Under the pieces are notes generated by a model, which was not told where the DNA came from, did not search any database, and was given only the letters and a program-made list of their open reading frames with translations. From contig NZ_SLWN01000017.1 in assembly GCF_004342025.1 (NCBI RefSeq), forward strand, positions 1-64,000: a DNA stretch of 64,000 bases, written 5' to 3'. This document shows, one piece after another, positions 33,576-41,743 of this stretch; within the stretch, counting starts at the first letter, position 1, and each line of letters opens with the position of its first letter. Made by a program: the position numbers and the translations under genes. This stretch comes from Kribbella steppae. Its GTDB lineage: Bacteria > Actinomycetota > Actinomycetes > Propionibacteriales > Kribbellaceae.

Positions 33576-34733
33576 ATGCGGGTTCTGATGATCGCGCAGT
33601 CCCCGATCGCCGGGGACTCGCGGATCCTGCGGGAGGCCACGGCTCTGGTCGCGGCCGGTCACGAGGTTCATGTGATCGGCCGTGATGTCCCGGACGGCTT
33701 CGAAGTCGGTCCGGGGGTCACGGTCGAGTCCGTCTCCCGCTCGGCCGGACTGCGGGGCACTAACGGTGGTCCCGCGGTCGGCCACGGCCGGAACGGGCCC
33801 AAGGTGCTGATCCAGCGGTTCGGCCGGTGGCTGCTGCTGCCGGAGCACCGCAACCGGACCGAGAAGCAGTGGCGGACCGCGGCGGCTCCTGTCGTGGCCG
33901 CCGCCGGCCCGTTCGATGTAGTCCACGCGCACGACTTCAACACCCTCGAGCTTGCGGCTGCTTATGCCGAAGAGTGGTCGGCGGCGTTGGTCTACGACAC
34001 ACATGAGCTGTGGTTCGACCGCGCTTTGCCTGGTCGGCCGACGCCGTTGTGGCGGGCCCGTGGGCGGCGGTTCGAGGTTTCCCTTGCCAGTAAGGCGCGC
34101 TTCGTCATCACGGTGTCCGACGGCATCGCGCGCCGGCTGCACGAACGTGGGTTGGCTGACGTTCGCGTCGTACGCAACACCTTCCCGCGGGCTGACGACG
34201 TACCGCCGGCGCCGGACCGGCCGGAGGGTCTGCTGTACGCCGGTCGCGTCGGGGCTGGGCGTGATCTGCCGACGGTGGTGGCCGCGGCGCGTCAGTTGGC
34301 GCCGTTCCGGACCGTGCTGATGGGGTCGGTGGATCCGAACTACCGACTGGATCTCGGGCCGGTGGAGACGGTGGCGGAGCGGTCCATCGACGAGGTGGAC
34401 GACACGCTCCGCTCGTACGGCATCTCGCTCGTCACGTTGACGAACACCTGCGAGAACCACCGATTGGCGCTACCGAACAAGCTCTTCCACGCGGTCCGCG
34501 CCGGGGTCCCGGTCGTCGCGGCAGACCTGCCGGAGATGCGTGCAGTCGTTACGCAGTACAAGCTCGGAACCCTTTACACATCAGGCGATTCGGCGTCGCT
34601 GACCGCAGCCGTCCGCGAGCTGATCGACAACTACACCACGTACACCGACGGCATCCGCTCAGCCGCCGCAGACCTCAACTGGGAAGCCGACTCGGCCACT
34701 CTAGTAGCCGCCTATTCAGAGCTTGCGCGCTGA
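33576..34733 (+). CDS. Glycosyltransferase, GT4-like
   Basis: A 385-residue transferase, last gene of the operon. MRVLMIAQSPIAGDSRILREATALVAAGHEVHVIGRD resembles the start of the N-terminal domain of the protein just upstream. VVHAHDFNTLELAAAYAEEW, LVYDTHELWFDRA and the donor segment LTNTCENHRLALPNKLFHAVRAGVPVVAADLPEMRAVV follow. The similarity to the preceding GT domain suggests duplication. ATG lies 1 nt after the previous stop. A strong terminator begins 27 nt after the stop. Confidence 0.88.
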   Translation: MRVLMIAQSPIAGDSRILREATALVAAGHEVHVIGRDVPDGFEVGPGVTVESVSRSAGLRGTNGGPAVGHGRNGPKVLIQRFGRWLLLPEHRNRTEKQWRTAAAPVVAAAGPFDVVHAHDFNTLELAAAYAEEWSAALVYDTHELWFDRALPGRPTPLWRARGRRFEVSLASKARFVITVSDGIARRLHERGLADVRVVRNTFPRADDVPPAPDRPEGLLYAGRVGAGRDLPTVVAAARQLAPFRTVLMGSVDPNYRLDLGPVETVAERSIDEVDDTLRSYGISLVTLTNTCENHRLALPNKLFHAVRAGVPVVAADLPEMRAVVTQYKLGTLYTSGDSASLTAAVRELIDNYTTYTDGIRSAAADLNWEADSATLVAAYSELAR

Positions 34734-34760
34734 CTCAACCCAGCCGACTCCTCTTACTGA

Positions 34761-34795
34761 CCCGCCCGCCCCGGCCGAAAGCCGGGGCGGGCGGG
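34761..34795. terminator. Intrinsic terminator at the end of the polysaccharide operon
   Basis: Perfect 15-bp GC-rich stem (34761-34775 with 34781-34795) around a CGAAA loop, followed by CTCTTTCG. It lies between convergent genes and can serve both. Confidence 0.92.
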
Positions 34796-34809
34796 CTCTT
34801 TCGTAGTAG

Positions 34810-36750
34810 TTAGCGAGAAGCCTCGACCATCTGGCGCATCAGCTCGACCGGATCCTTCTCCGGCTCGGGCTGGGCTAGTTGGGTGGAGGGGATGCGGGAC
34901 TGCGGGACCTCAGCGGTCTGCAGTGCCGCGGTGTAGCCGGTCAGCGGCAGGGTCAGCGAGGACCGCGCCGGGTCCAGTGTGACGGTCGCGCCGGTGAACG
35001 GGATGGACGGGTTGTCCGGTTCGACCGTGAGGACGAGACCGAGCCGGTGGCCGGCCGCGAACACCACGTCGTCCGCGTTTAGCTCGAAACTCAGGTCGTA
35101 CCACGTGCCGGACTGCAGTGATTCCTTGGAATACAAGGACTTGTAGTGCCCGACATCCGCCAGCGTTCGCACCACCACCGATGTGTCCGACACCGCCGTG
35201 TTGATCTGCGTGTCGGCGTAGCAGCCGGTGTCGGCCTGGTTCCCGTCACCCCAGCACACACTGGTGTCCGGGACGTTGGTGACGTTCGTGTAGCGGTTCG
35301 CCGTACCGTAGTCGACCAACCGCGCCTTGATGCCTGCGGCAACTTTGTTGACCTTGGCCCGCACGGACACCTTGCCTGTGCCGGTGATCCGGACCGCCTT
35401 CTCCAGTTCGTCGCTCAGGAACACCGCGCGATCCGGCCGAGCGGTGGTCGGATCGAGTACGACGCTGTCCTGGGACGGATCGTCGGTCCCGGTGAAGCTG
35501 ACCGGGTCAGTGGACGCCGTGGCGATCGAGAGTCCACCGGTGTTGGCGCCGGACGCGTTGCTGAGCTTCAACGTGGTCTGCCGCGCCCCGACGGCGGGCC
35601 AGCGCGGCTCGTCGTAGAAGGTGCCGTCCTCACGCTGGACGGTCGCCTGCGGAGTCTGCATGACGCCGTTCTGCAGGCCCTGCAGCCAGTAGTCGAACCA
35701 TGGGTGCAGCTTGTTCACCCACTCGTCGCGGAAGCTGAAGCCGTCCAGGTGGACGCCCTGGTGCAGGAAGATCTTCCGCGGCACGTTGTAGCGGGCCAGC
35801 TGGTCCCACCACTCACCGAAGTGCCGGGTCTTCACGTTCTCGTCGCCGAGGCCGTGCACGACGTACACACTGGAGTGCACGTTGCGCGCGTCCAGGTTGT
35901 AGTTCCGCGGATCCCACCAGTTGCTGTAGCTGCCGGTGCGAGTGTCGGAGTCCTGCTCGATCTCGTTGGTCAGCTCTACGCAGCGCGGTGACGCGTCGTT
36001 GCTGACGTAGTCGTGCAGGAAGCCCATGTACTCGTCGTAGAAGGGCACTCCGAAGCTGCGGGTGTAGTCGTACCAGCTGGAGATCGCGGCGATCGGGACG
36101 ATGGTCTCCAGGCCGCGGACGCCGGTGCTGGCGACCGAGTTGGCGATGGTGCCGTTCCAGGAGACACCGATCATGCCGGCCTTCCCGGTGGACCAGTCGG
36201 CCCTGGCGCTGCTGCCGTCGGCGTTGTAGCCGGGCACCCGGTTGTTCAGCCAGTCGATCACGGCCTTGGTGCCGCGTACCTCCAGGTCCGCGCCGACGTC
36301 ACTGCAGCCGGTCGAGCGGAATGTGCCGGGCATGTCGACGAACGCAACGGCGTACCCGCGTGGCACGAAGTAGTTGTCCAGCCAGCTGCCGAACACCTGG
36401 CGCACGCCGTTGCCGTCGAAGTAGGCCTTGTTGTCCTGGGCGTAGTACGGCGACGCCTGGATGATCACCGGGACGTCGACGCCGGCCTGAGCCGCTTCGC
36501 CGGGCCGGATCACATCGACGGTGATCCGGTCGGTGATCCCGTTGGCGTCCCCGTCGAGCTTGGGTACGTCGACCTCGATCCGCTCGTGGATCGCGTTGTC
36601 GTAGTCGTAGGCCGCGACCGTGGTCGTGCCCTGGACGAACGGTTTGGCCGGTACGGCGGTTGGTCCGGCGGTCGCGGTCAGCGAGGCCAGTGGGGCCAGC
36701 GCGGCGACGACCAGAAGGGTGATCCCGGTCCGGAACCGTGTTCTGCGCAT
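34810..36750 (-). CDS. Secreted Xaa-Pro dipeptidyl-peptidase (S15 / CocE-NonD family)
   Basis: A 646-residue secreted alpha/beta-hydrolase. The signal peptide (RRTRF...TLLVVAALAPLASLTATAGPTA) ends near residue 30. The S15 core has NYFVPRGYAVAFVDMPGTFRSTGC, nucleophile S197 in GMIGVSWNGT, a late Asp/His region including HGLGDENVK and LHQGVHLDG, then a jelly-roll C-terminal domain (DYGTANRYTNVTNV...HRLGLVLTVEPDNPS). It cleaves X-Pro dipeptides or related ester substrates outside the cell. Single gene, convergent to the polysaccharide operon. The family also contains esterases, so substrate is uncertain. Confidence 0.87.
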   Translation of the reverse strand: MRRTRFRTGITLLVVAALAPLASLTATAGPTAVPAKPFVQGTTTVAAYDYDNAIHERIEVDVPKLDGDANGITDRITVDVIRPGEAAQAGVDVPVIIQASPYYAQDNKAYFDGNGVRQVFGSWLDNYFVPRGYAVAFVDMPGTFRSTGCSDVGADLEVRGTKAVIDWLNNRVPGYNADGSSARADWSTGKAGMIGVSWNGTIANSVASTGVRGLETIVPIAAISSWYDYTRSFGVPFYDEYMGFLHDYVSNDASPRCVELTNEIEQDSDTRTGSYSNWWDPRNYNLDARNVHSSVYVVHGLGDENVKTRHFGEWWDQLARYNVPRKIFLHQGVHLDGFSFRDEWVNKLHPWFDYWLQGLQNGVMQTPQATVQREDGTFYDEPRWPAVGARQTTLKLSNASGANTGGLSIATASTDPVSFTGTDDPSQDSVVLDPTTARPDRAVFLSDELEKAVRITGTGKVSVRAKVNKVAAGIKARLVDYGTANRYTNVTNVPDTSVCWGDGNQADTGCYADTQINTAVSDTSVVVRTLADVGHYKSLYSKESLQSGTWYDLSFELNADDVVFAAGHRLGLVLTVEPDNPSIPFTGATVTLDPARSSLTLPLTGYTAALQTAEVPQSRIPSTQLAQPEPEKDPVELMRQMVEASR

Positions 36751-37073
36751 ACGTGTCTCTCCCCTGTGGGCGGTGGGTGGGACACACCTCAGCCCTCCCT
36801 CGACAGGGCCGTTGTGGTGGACCGCACCTTACGCAGAACCGGACTCCTTGTCTGCACAGATCTCACCCGCGCGATCACTTCCTGTACACAACACGGGAAA
36901 AACTTCGCGAGTGATCTCCGCATCTAGCTGCGTAGGGCACGTAACCAGAGGGAGCGTGGGGCACGCGTGGCGACGGCTGACGGTGGCGGGGTTCGGAGTG
37001 GCTCTGCCCGCAACTTCTCGGGCACGCGCTGCATCGAGGTGAGCGAGACCGGCTGACAAGGGGAGGACCAGAT
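36751..37073. other. Intergenic region between two divergent secreted-protein genes
   Basis: 323 bp with promoters for both directions expected. The TTGTACACAACACGGGAAAA stretch near 36880-36900 is the AT-richest part. On the plus strand it holds a 28-codon ORF (36956-37042) resembling a signal peptide. I see no RNA gene or clear operator. Confidence 0.4.
36956..37042 (+). pseudogene. Possible orphan signal-peptide remnant
   Basis: GTG 36956 follows GAGGGAG and encodes 28 residues, HAWRRLTVAGFGVALPATSR-like: basic start, hydrophobic core, Ala-rich end. It resembles the signal peptide of the next gene (MWRRMTGVGCGAVLSLGAVM). It may be the decayed start of a duplicated gene or a chance ORF. 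Confidence 0.2.
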
Positions 37074-37979
37074 ATGTGGCGACGGATGACGGGCGTGGGG
37101 TGTGGTGCTGTCCTTTCGCTGGGGGCGGTGATGGCACCGGCCGCGGAAGCCGCGGTGACAGCGCCTTGTACGACGTGGGTCGGGTCTGTGACGTCTGCGG
37201 GCGCGCAGACCTTCAAGGCGGTCAGCGCGACTGCTCCGCCGTCGCTCACGCGCTCGACCACGAGTGCGGGTGTGTATGCGCCCGGGCAGGTGCGGATCGC
37301 GAGTCACTTCGAGGACTACCCCAAGTCCGGTGCCGGGAGTGTGCGAGCCGGTTACGTGGTGATCGGAGACGCGCTGTACCACTCGGCGTACGCCGTCGAC
37401 GGCACCGACAACGTCGAGCCGCCGGGGCCCAGCCTGCAGCGGATCGGCGGTGGCTGGTCCAACTTCAGCCTGGTCGAGTGGTCGGCCTACGACGCCGGCG
37501 CCGTCGGGCCGCGGACGGAGCTGTACGGGCTCCGCAAGGACGGCGTGCTGGTCCGCTGGCACCAGCAGGACAACGGGTGGCGCAGTACCGGCTCGTACCC
37601 TGGCTTCGGCGCGGTCAAGACGATGACGCTGATCAGCAAGCAGCCGACGTACGACACCTTCCTGGCGAACACCAAGGGCGGCGCGCTCTACACCATCCGG
37701 ATCCCGGTGACGTCTCCGATGAAGCCCGTGGTGAAGTCGGTCCGAACCCGGACCTGGCAGGGCTTCGAAACCCTGACCGCGTCCAAGTGCGGCCAGTACG
37801 GCACGCTTCTCCTGGGCATCGACAAGGACACCAAGACAGGCTTCCTGTACGCCGTCGGCCGCGCGAACGGCACGTCCACGGTGATCAAGGGCCTCGGCCA
37901 GGTCTCCACCACCTTCCCCGACCCGGTGGACTTCCGCTGGTCCCCACCCAGCTTCGCCGACAACCTGAACGGGGAGTAG
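37074..37979 (+). CDS. Secreted protein, possible tachylectin-like beta-propeller
   Basis: A 301-residue exported protein. The signal peptide MWRRMTGVGCGAVLSLGAVMAPAAEAA is cleaved near residue 27. The mature part is beta-rich with repeated aromatic/glycine blades, for example VVIGDALYHSAY, LYGLRKDGVLVRWHQQDNGWRS and FLANTKGGALYTIRI. The last two resemble tachylectin-type blades that bind sugars. Two cysteines (after APC and SKC) may form a disulphide. GGGAGG lies 7 nt before ATG 37074; ATG 37086 is possible. Function unproven. Convergent with the XRE gene 10 bp after its stop. Confidence 0.72.
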   Translation: MWRRMTGVGCGAVLSLGAVMAPAAEAAVTAPCTTWVGSVTSAGAQTFKAVSATAPPSLTRSTTSAGVYAPGQVRIASHFEDYPKSGAGSVRAGYVVIGDALYHSAYAVDGTDNVEPPGPSLQRIGGGWSNFSLVEWSAYDAGAVGPRTELYGLRKDGVLVRWHQQDNGWRSTGSYPGFGAVKTMTLISKQPTYDTFLANTKGGALYTIRIPVTSPMKPVVKSVRTRTWQGFETLTASKCGQYGTLLLGIDKDTKTGFLYAVGRANGTSTVIKGLGQVSTTFPDPVDFRWSPPSFADNLNGE

Positions 37980-37989
37980 CCCGACTCCG

Positions 37990-38847
37990 CTACTTCCGCC
38001 GGGCTCCCAAGCTCCAGTCCGACCTGCCCGAGGGTGATTGAGTCGCGAGGAGGGTTTCCAGGGCGGCTTGGGTGGGTGGGTCGGCTGGGGTGTACGTCAT
38101 GACGTATTGGCCGTCGTCGCCGGGGAGTTGGAGGGACTCGAGGGAGAAGGTGAGGCGGCCGGCGGTCGGGTGGTGCAGGACCTTGGGGCAGTGGGCCGGG
38201 GCGGCGACGTCGTGGGAGGTCCAGAACCGGGCGAACTCCGGGCTGGCGGCGGTGAGGTCGTCGACCAACGCCGCCAGCTCCGGGTCGGTGGTGTAATCCG
38301 CCGACGCGCGCCGGAGATGGGCGACCGCGGCCCAGGCCACTGCTTCCCAGTCCTCGTAGAACGTCCGTGCTGCCGGATCGAGGAAGTACAGCCGGACCAG
38401 GTTGCGCTCGGCCGGTTCGAGGGCGGCGAAGTCGGTGACGACGGCAGCGGCACCCGGGTTCCAGGCCAGCACGTTGCCGAGCCGGTCGACCACGATCGCC
38501 GGGACATCGCGGAGCGCGCTGAGCAGCGCTTCCAATTGCGGACGTACGACGGCAAGCGGCGCCCGCGGGCGTGGAGCCGGACCGGCCAGCGAGCGCAGAT
38601 GCTCCCGCTCGGCCGCAGTCAGTCTGAGCGCGTCGGCAACAGCCGTCAGGACGGCGTCCGACGCGTTGTCGGCGCGACCCTGCTCCAGCCGGACGTAGTA
38701 GTCGACGCTGACGTTGGCCAGCACGGCGACCTCTTCGCGACGCAGGCCGGCGACACGGCGGTCGCGGCCGGGTGGCAGGCCGACGTCCTGGGGGCGGACG
38801 CGGGCCCGCCGGGTCTGCAGGAACTCGCCGAGCTGGGGACGCACCAC
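37990..38847 (-). CDS. XRE-family regulator with MmyB-like ligand domain
   Basis: A 285-residue regulator. The N-terminal helix-turn-helix (LGEFLQTRRARVRP...VAGLRREEVAVLANVSVDYYVRLEQGR, about 5-58) is followed by an MmyB-like PAS-type domain (VVDRLGNVLAWNPGAAAV...ERNLVRLYFLDPAAR...LVDDLTAASPEFARFWTSHDV). Members often control a divergent oxidoreductase gene, as is the case here with the SDR at 38945. The GTG at 38847 is followed by a second GTG; a TACTTG hexamer sits just upstream, so a leaderless start is possible. The ligand is unknown. Confidence 0.88.
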   Translation of the reverse strand: MVRPQLGEFLQTRRARVRPQDVGLPPGRDRRVAGLRREEVAVLANVSVDYYVRLEQGRADNASDAVLTAVADALRLTAAEREHLRSLAGPAPRPRAPLAVVRPQLEALLSALRDVPAIVVDRLGNVLAWNPGAAAVVTDFAALEPAERNLVRLYFLDPAARTFYEDWEAVAWAAVAHLRRASADYTTDPELAALVDDLTAASPEFARFWTSHDVAAPAHCPKVLHHPTAGRLTFSLESLQLPGDDGQYVMTYTPADPPTQAALETLLATQSPSGRSDWSLGARRK

Positions 38848-38944
38848 TCAAGTATTCCTGGCCGGACAAGGACCTGGGTGGTACTGCCAAACCTAGGAAG
38901 AAGCGACCCTTCTGAGGCGTCCCCGCCCGCCGGAGGGTGGGCGC

Positions 38945-39691
38945 ATGACAACCTCACGTATCGCCCTCGTCACCGGCGCCGCCAGCGGGATCGGCGCCGC
39001 CATCGCCACCCGGCTCGCCGCCGACGGCGCTTCGGTCGCCTTGCTGGCTCGCCGCCGCGACCGCCTGGAGAAGCTCGCCGCCCAGATCTCGGAGTCCGGC
39101 GGTACGGCGCTCGTCGTACCAGCCGATGTGACCGACCCCGAAGAGGTCGCCCAGGCGGCGGACCTCGTGCAGGACCGCTTCGGCGACCTCGATCTGCTGG
39201 TCAACAACGCCGGGATGATGAAGGTCGTCCCGTTCGGCGACGGGTCCGCCGCGGACTGGCGTCGTACCGTCGACGTGAACCTGGCCGGCGTCCTGACCGT
39301 CACGCACGTGTTCCTCCCGGCGCTGAAACGGTCGGCCACGACCAGGACCACCGACCTGATCAACGTGTCGTCGCTCGCCGCCGACCGCTTCATGCCAGGG
39401 ATGGCGGCATACGGCGCCTCGAAGGCGGGCGTGAGCTACCTGACCCGGGCGCTGAGACAGGAGCTCGCCAGTGAGGGAATCCGGGTGACCAACGTCGAGC
39501 CCGGGATGATCGACGGCACCGAACTCGCGGACCAGTTTCCCGAGGAACTGCGGACGATGGTCGACGAGCTCCGCACCAGCCTGCCCGCCGTACCGCCGTC
39601 GGAGGTCGCCGAGCTGATCGCGTACGTCGTCGGTCGCCCACGCGAGGTGAACCTGCCAGACCTGATCATCCAGCCGTCGAAGGAGATCTAG
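38945..39691 (+). CDS. Short-chain dehydrogenase/reductase
   Basis: A 248-residue classical SDR using NAD(P)H. TGAASGIGAA (cofactor loop, about 10-19), NNAG, catalytic serine in NVSS, and YGASK with Tyr/Lys are all present. LLARRRDRL after the second strand, with arginines, favours NADPH. GGAGG is well placed before ATG 38945. It is divergent from the MmyB-type regulator (97-bp gap), its probable controller. Substrate unknown. Confidence 0.92.
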   Translation: MTTSRIALVTGAASGIGAAIATRLAADGASVALLARRRDRLEKLAAQISESGGTALVVPADVTDPEEVAQAADLVQDRFGDLDLLVNNAGMMKVVPFGDGSAADWRRTVDVNLAGVLTVTHVFLPALKRSATTRTTDLINVSSLAADRFMPGMAAYGASKAGVSYLTRALRQELASEGIRVTNVEPGMIDGTELADQFPEELRTMVDELRTSLPAVPPSEVAELIAYVVGRPREVNLPDLIIQPSKEI

Positions 39692-39698
39692 GTGAGAC

Positions 39699-40001
39699 TT
39701 ACGAGGCCAACTGCTCTCGTGTGTTGTGACCAGGGGTGGTCGGTTCGGCACCGGGTTCGGGCGGGTTGATCTCAGCCCACACTGCATCGAGGGAGAGGCC
39801 GAGGACATCGGCGATCGCAGCGATGGTCGGGAAGGCAGGGGTCGCGACCCGGCCCGTCTCGATCTTCCGGAGGGTCTCCGGTGAGACGCGTGCGTCGAGC
39901 GCGGTCTCGAGCATCGAGCGCTCTCCCCGGGCGCGACGCAGGAGGGCGCCGAGGCGCTGTCCGCGCTCGACCTCTGCGGGAGTGAGCGGCAATCTGACCA
40001 T
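39699..40001 (-). CDS. Small XRE-family regulator
   Basis: A 100-residue protein consisting almost entirely of one helix-turn-helix: RGQRLGALLRRARGERSMLETALDARVSPETLRKIETGRVATPAFPTIAAIADVLGLSLDAVW. No effector domain. It is divergent from the methionine aminopeptidase gene with a 64-bp gap that carries a direct repeat next to a -10 box, so it likely controls that gene and itself. Similar XRE-aminopeptidase pairs occur in other actinobacteria as far as I recall. Confidence 0.85.
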   Translation of the reverse strand: MVRLPLTPAEVERGQRLGALLRRARGERSMLETALDARVSPETLRKIETGRVATPAFPTIAAIADVLGLSLDAVWAEINPPEPGAEPTTPGHNTREQLAS

Positions 40002-40018
40002 GGGACCGATTCTAGCAC

Positions 40019-40046
40019 CGGGATAGTATGGCCGGTATAGTTATTG
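40019..40046. promoter_or_regulatory. Direct repeat and -10 box between XRE and aminopeptidase genes
   Basis: CCGGGATAGTATG and CCGGTATAGTTAT are direct repeats spaced 14 nt. The second contains TATAGT (40036-40041), a good -10 for the aminopeptidase gene. The repeats are candidate binding sites for the small XRE protein. Confidence 0.4.
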
Positions 40047-40065
40047 GTTGCGAGAAGGGTGCCGC

Positions 40066-40836
40066 ATGATCGAGATCCTGAACCCCGCCGAACTGGCCCG
40101 AGCAAAGGACACGGGTGCGCTGGTCGCCGGCATCTTGCAGACACTGAAGCGCCGTAGCGCGGTCGGCACGAACCTCCTGGACATCGACCGGTGGGCCGAG
40201 ACCATGATCGCCGAGGCCGGAGCGCAGTCCTGCTACGTCGACTACGAGGCGTCCTTCGGCCGCGGGCCGTTCGGCCACTACATCTGCACGGCCGTCAACG
40301 ACGCCGTGCTCCACGGAATGCCCTACGACTACACGCTTGCCGACGGCGACCTGCTGACACTCGACCTCGCCGTCTCCCAAGGCGGAGTCGCTGCAGACTC
40401 GGCGATCAGCTTCATCGTGGGCGAATCGAAGCCGCCGGAGAGCGTCGCGATGATCGACGCGACCGAACGCGCGCTGTCCGCCGGGATCGCCGCGGCCGGC
40501 CCCGGAGCTCGCATCGGTGACATCTCCCATGCCATCGGCTCCGTCCTCAGTGAGGCTGAGTACCCGATCAACACCGAGTTCGGAGGTCATGGCATCGGAT
40601 CGACGATGCACCAGGACCCGCACGTTTCGAACACCGGGCGACCCGGCCGTGGATACACACTGCGCCCTGGGCTGTTGCTCGCACTGGAGCCGTGGGTGAT
40701 GGCGGACACCGCTGAACTCGTCACCGATGCCGACGGATGGACGCTCCGAAGTGCGACCGGCTGCCGGACAGCACACAGCGAGCACACGATCGCCATCACC
40801 AACGACGGAGCCGAAATCCTCACCCTGCCGAAGTAG
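40066..40836 (+). CDS. map: Methionine aminopeptidase, type I
   Basis: A 256-residue dinuclear metallopeptidase that removes initiator methionine. All five metal ligands can be placed: D100 and D111 (TLDLAVSQGGVAADSAISF), H175 (GGHGIG), E208 (ALEPWV) and E239 (SEHTIAI), plus the substrate-site H84 (LHGMP). ATG 40066 has AGAAGGG 6 nt upstream; an upstream TTG would start before the ribosome binding site. A housekeeping copy normally sits with ribosomal genes, so this is probably an additional enzyme under its own XRE regulator. Confidence 0.92.
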   Translation: MIEILNPAELARAKDTGALVAGILQTLKRRSAVGTNLLDIDRWAETMIAEAGAQSCYVDYEASFGRGPFGHYICTAVNDAVLHGMPYDYTLADGDLLTLDLAVSQGGVAADSAISFIVGESKPPESVAMIDATERALSAGIAAAGPGARIGDISHAIGSVLSEAEYPINTEFGGHGIGSTMHQDPHVSNTGRPGRGYTLRPGLLLALEPWVMADTAELVTDADGWTLRSATGCRTAHSEHTIAITNDGAEILTLPK

Positions 40837-40867
40837 GTGCGGCTGTGAGCTCGGAGCGACCCTGACT

Positions 40868-41743
40868 CTAGGCAACGAGGTGCAGCTTGACCTGGGCGAC
40901 GCCGACCTCGACGCGCTGACCCCAGCCGACCGCCAGGGTGTCGGACTCCATCCCGTCGCCGAAGACCACGAGGTCGGACTCGGCCGTGATCGTCAACGTG
41001 TCGGGAGCCTTCACCAGGCCTTCGGTGTTGTCGGTCCCGGTCGCCGGTGACGGCCACGCCTCGCGGACGAACCAGCACAGCGCCGGATCGGTCGGCGACG
41101 GGAGGGCCAGCGGGCTCCGCCGTTCCTGCCAGGCCGACCGGCACCAGCCCGTCGAACCCGTACCGGTGCCGACCAGGATTCCCGACGAGGACTGCCTCTC
41201 CGCCAGGCTGTCCGGCGAGCTCAGCCGGTAGCGCGCGGACTGGTGTGTGTGGTGTCCGATGTAGACCTCGTTCAGTGCGATCAGCTGCTGTCCGTCATCG
41301 GTGCTGGCGGCAACCATCGTGCGCTCCACGACGTGCCGCTCGTGCAGCAGTTCGGCGATCGCGGCCGGTTCGTGCGGCACGAGCACGCCGGGATTCCGGG
41401 CCGGCTCGGGATTGATCCCGATCACCGGCTGGCCGTCGAGGTACTTCGCCACGTTCGCGACCAGACCGTCCTGGCCGACCGCGATCACCACGTCCTCCGG
41501 CCCGAACCCGAACCGGTCCAGGTCATTGCGCTCAGCAACAGCACGCCGCCAGTCCAGTGGGATCGCGGCCGACACCATCGCCAGCGCATCCTGCTGGGCT
41601 TGGTGCCGGGCGTCGAGCTCGGCCAGATCGCGGCCGCGGCCGGCCAGGAAGAAGCCGGCCTGCTGCCGCGTCCCGTGCCGGGCGACCAACTCGGTCAGCT
41701 CGGTCGCCCGGTGCACCAGCACCGCCCGGGGTGGCAGGCTCAT
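40868..41743 (-). CDS. NAD-kinase-like protein
   Basis: A 291-residue protein of the ATP-NAD kinase / diacylglycerol kinase fold. The family GGDG motif appears as VGQDG (VVIAVGQDGLVANVAKYL). It keeps GINPEPARNPGVLVPH (for the GINxGxLGFL strand), ALNEVYIGHH (the NE motif) and GTGTGSTGW (for the TPTGSTAY nucleotide loop). The C-terminal strands with DLVVFGDGMESD follow. The first Gly of GGDG is replaced, so activity may differ. ATG overlaps the SPFH stop by 4 bp, so they are one operon opposite a Nudix regulator; NADP supply or a nucleotide-signal role is inferred. Confidence 0.82.
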   Translation of the reverse strand: MSLPPRAVLVHRATELTELVARHGTRQQAGFFLAGRGRDLAELDARHQAQQDALAMVSAAIPLDWRRAVAERNDLDRFGFGPEDVVIAVGQDGLVANVAKYLDGQPVIGINPEPARNPGVLVPHEPAAIAELLHERHVVERTMVAASTDDGQQLIALNEVYIGHHTHQSARYRLSSPDSLAERQSSSGILVGTGTGSTGWCRSAWQERRSPLALPSPTDPALCWFVREAWPSPATGTDNTEGLVKAPDTLTITAESDLVVFGDGMESDTLAVGWGQRVEVGVAQVKLHLVA

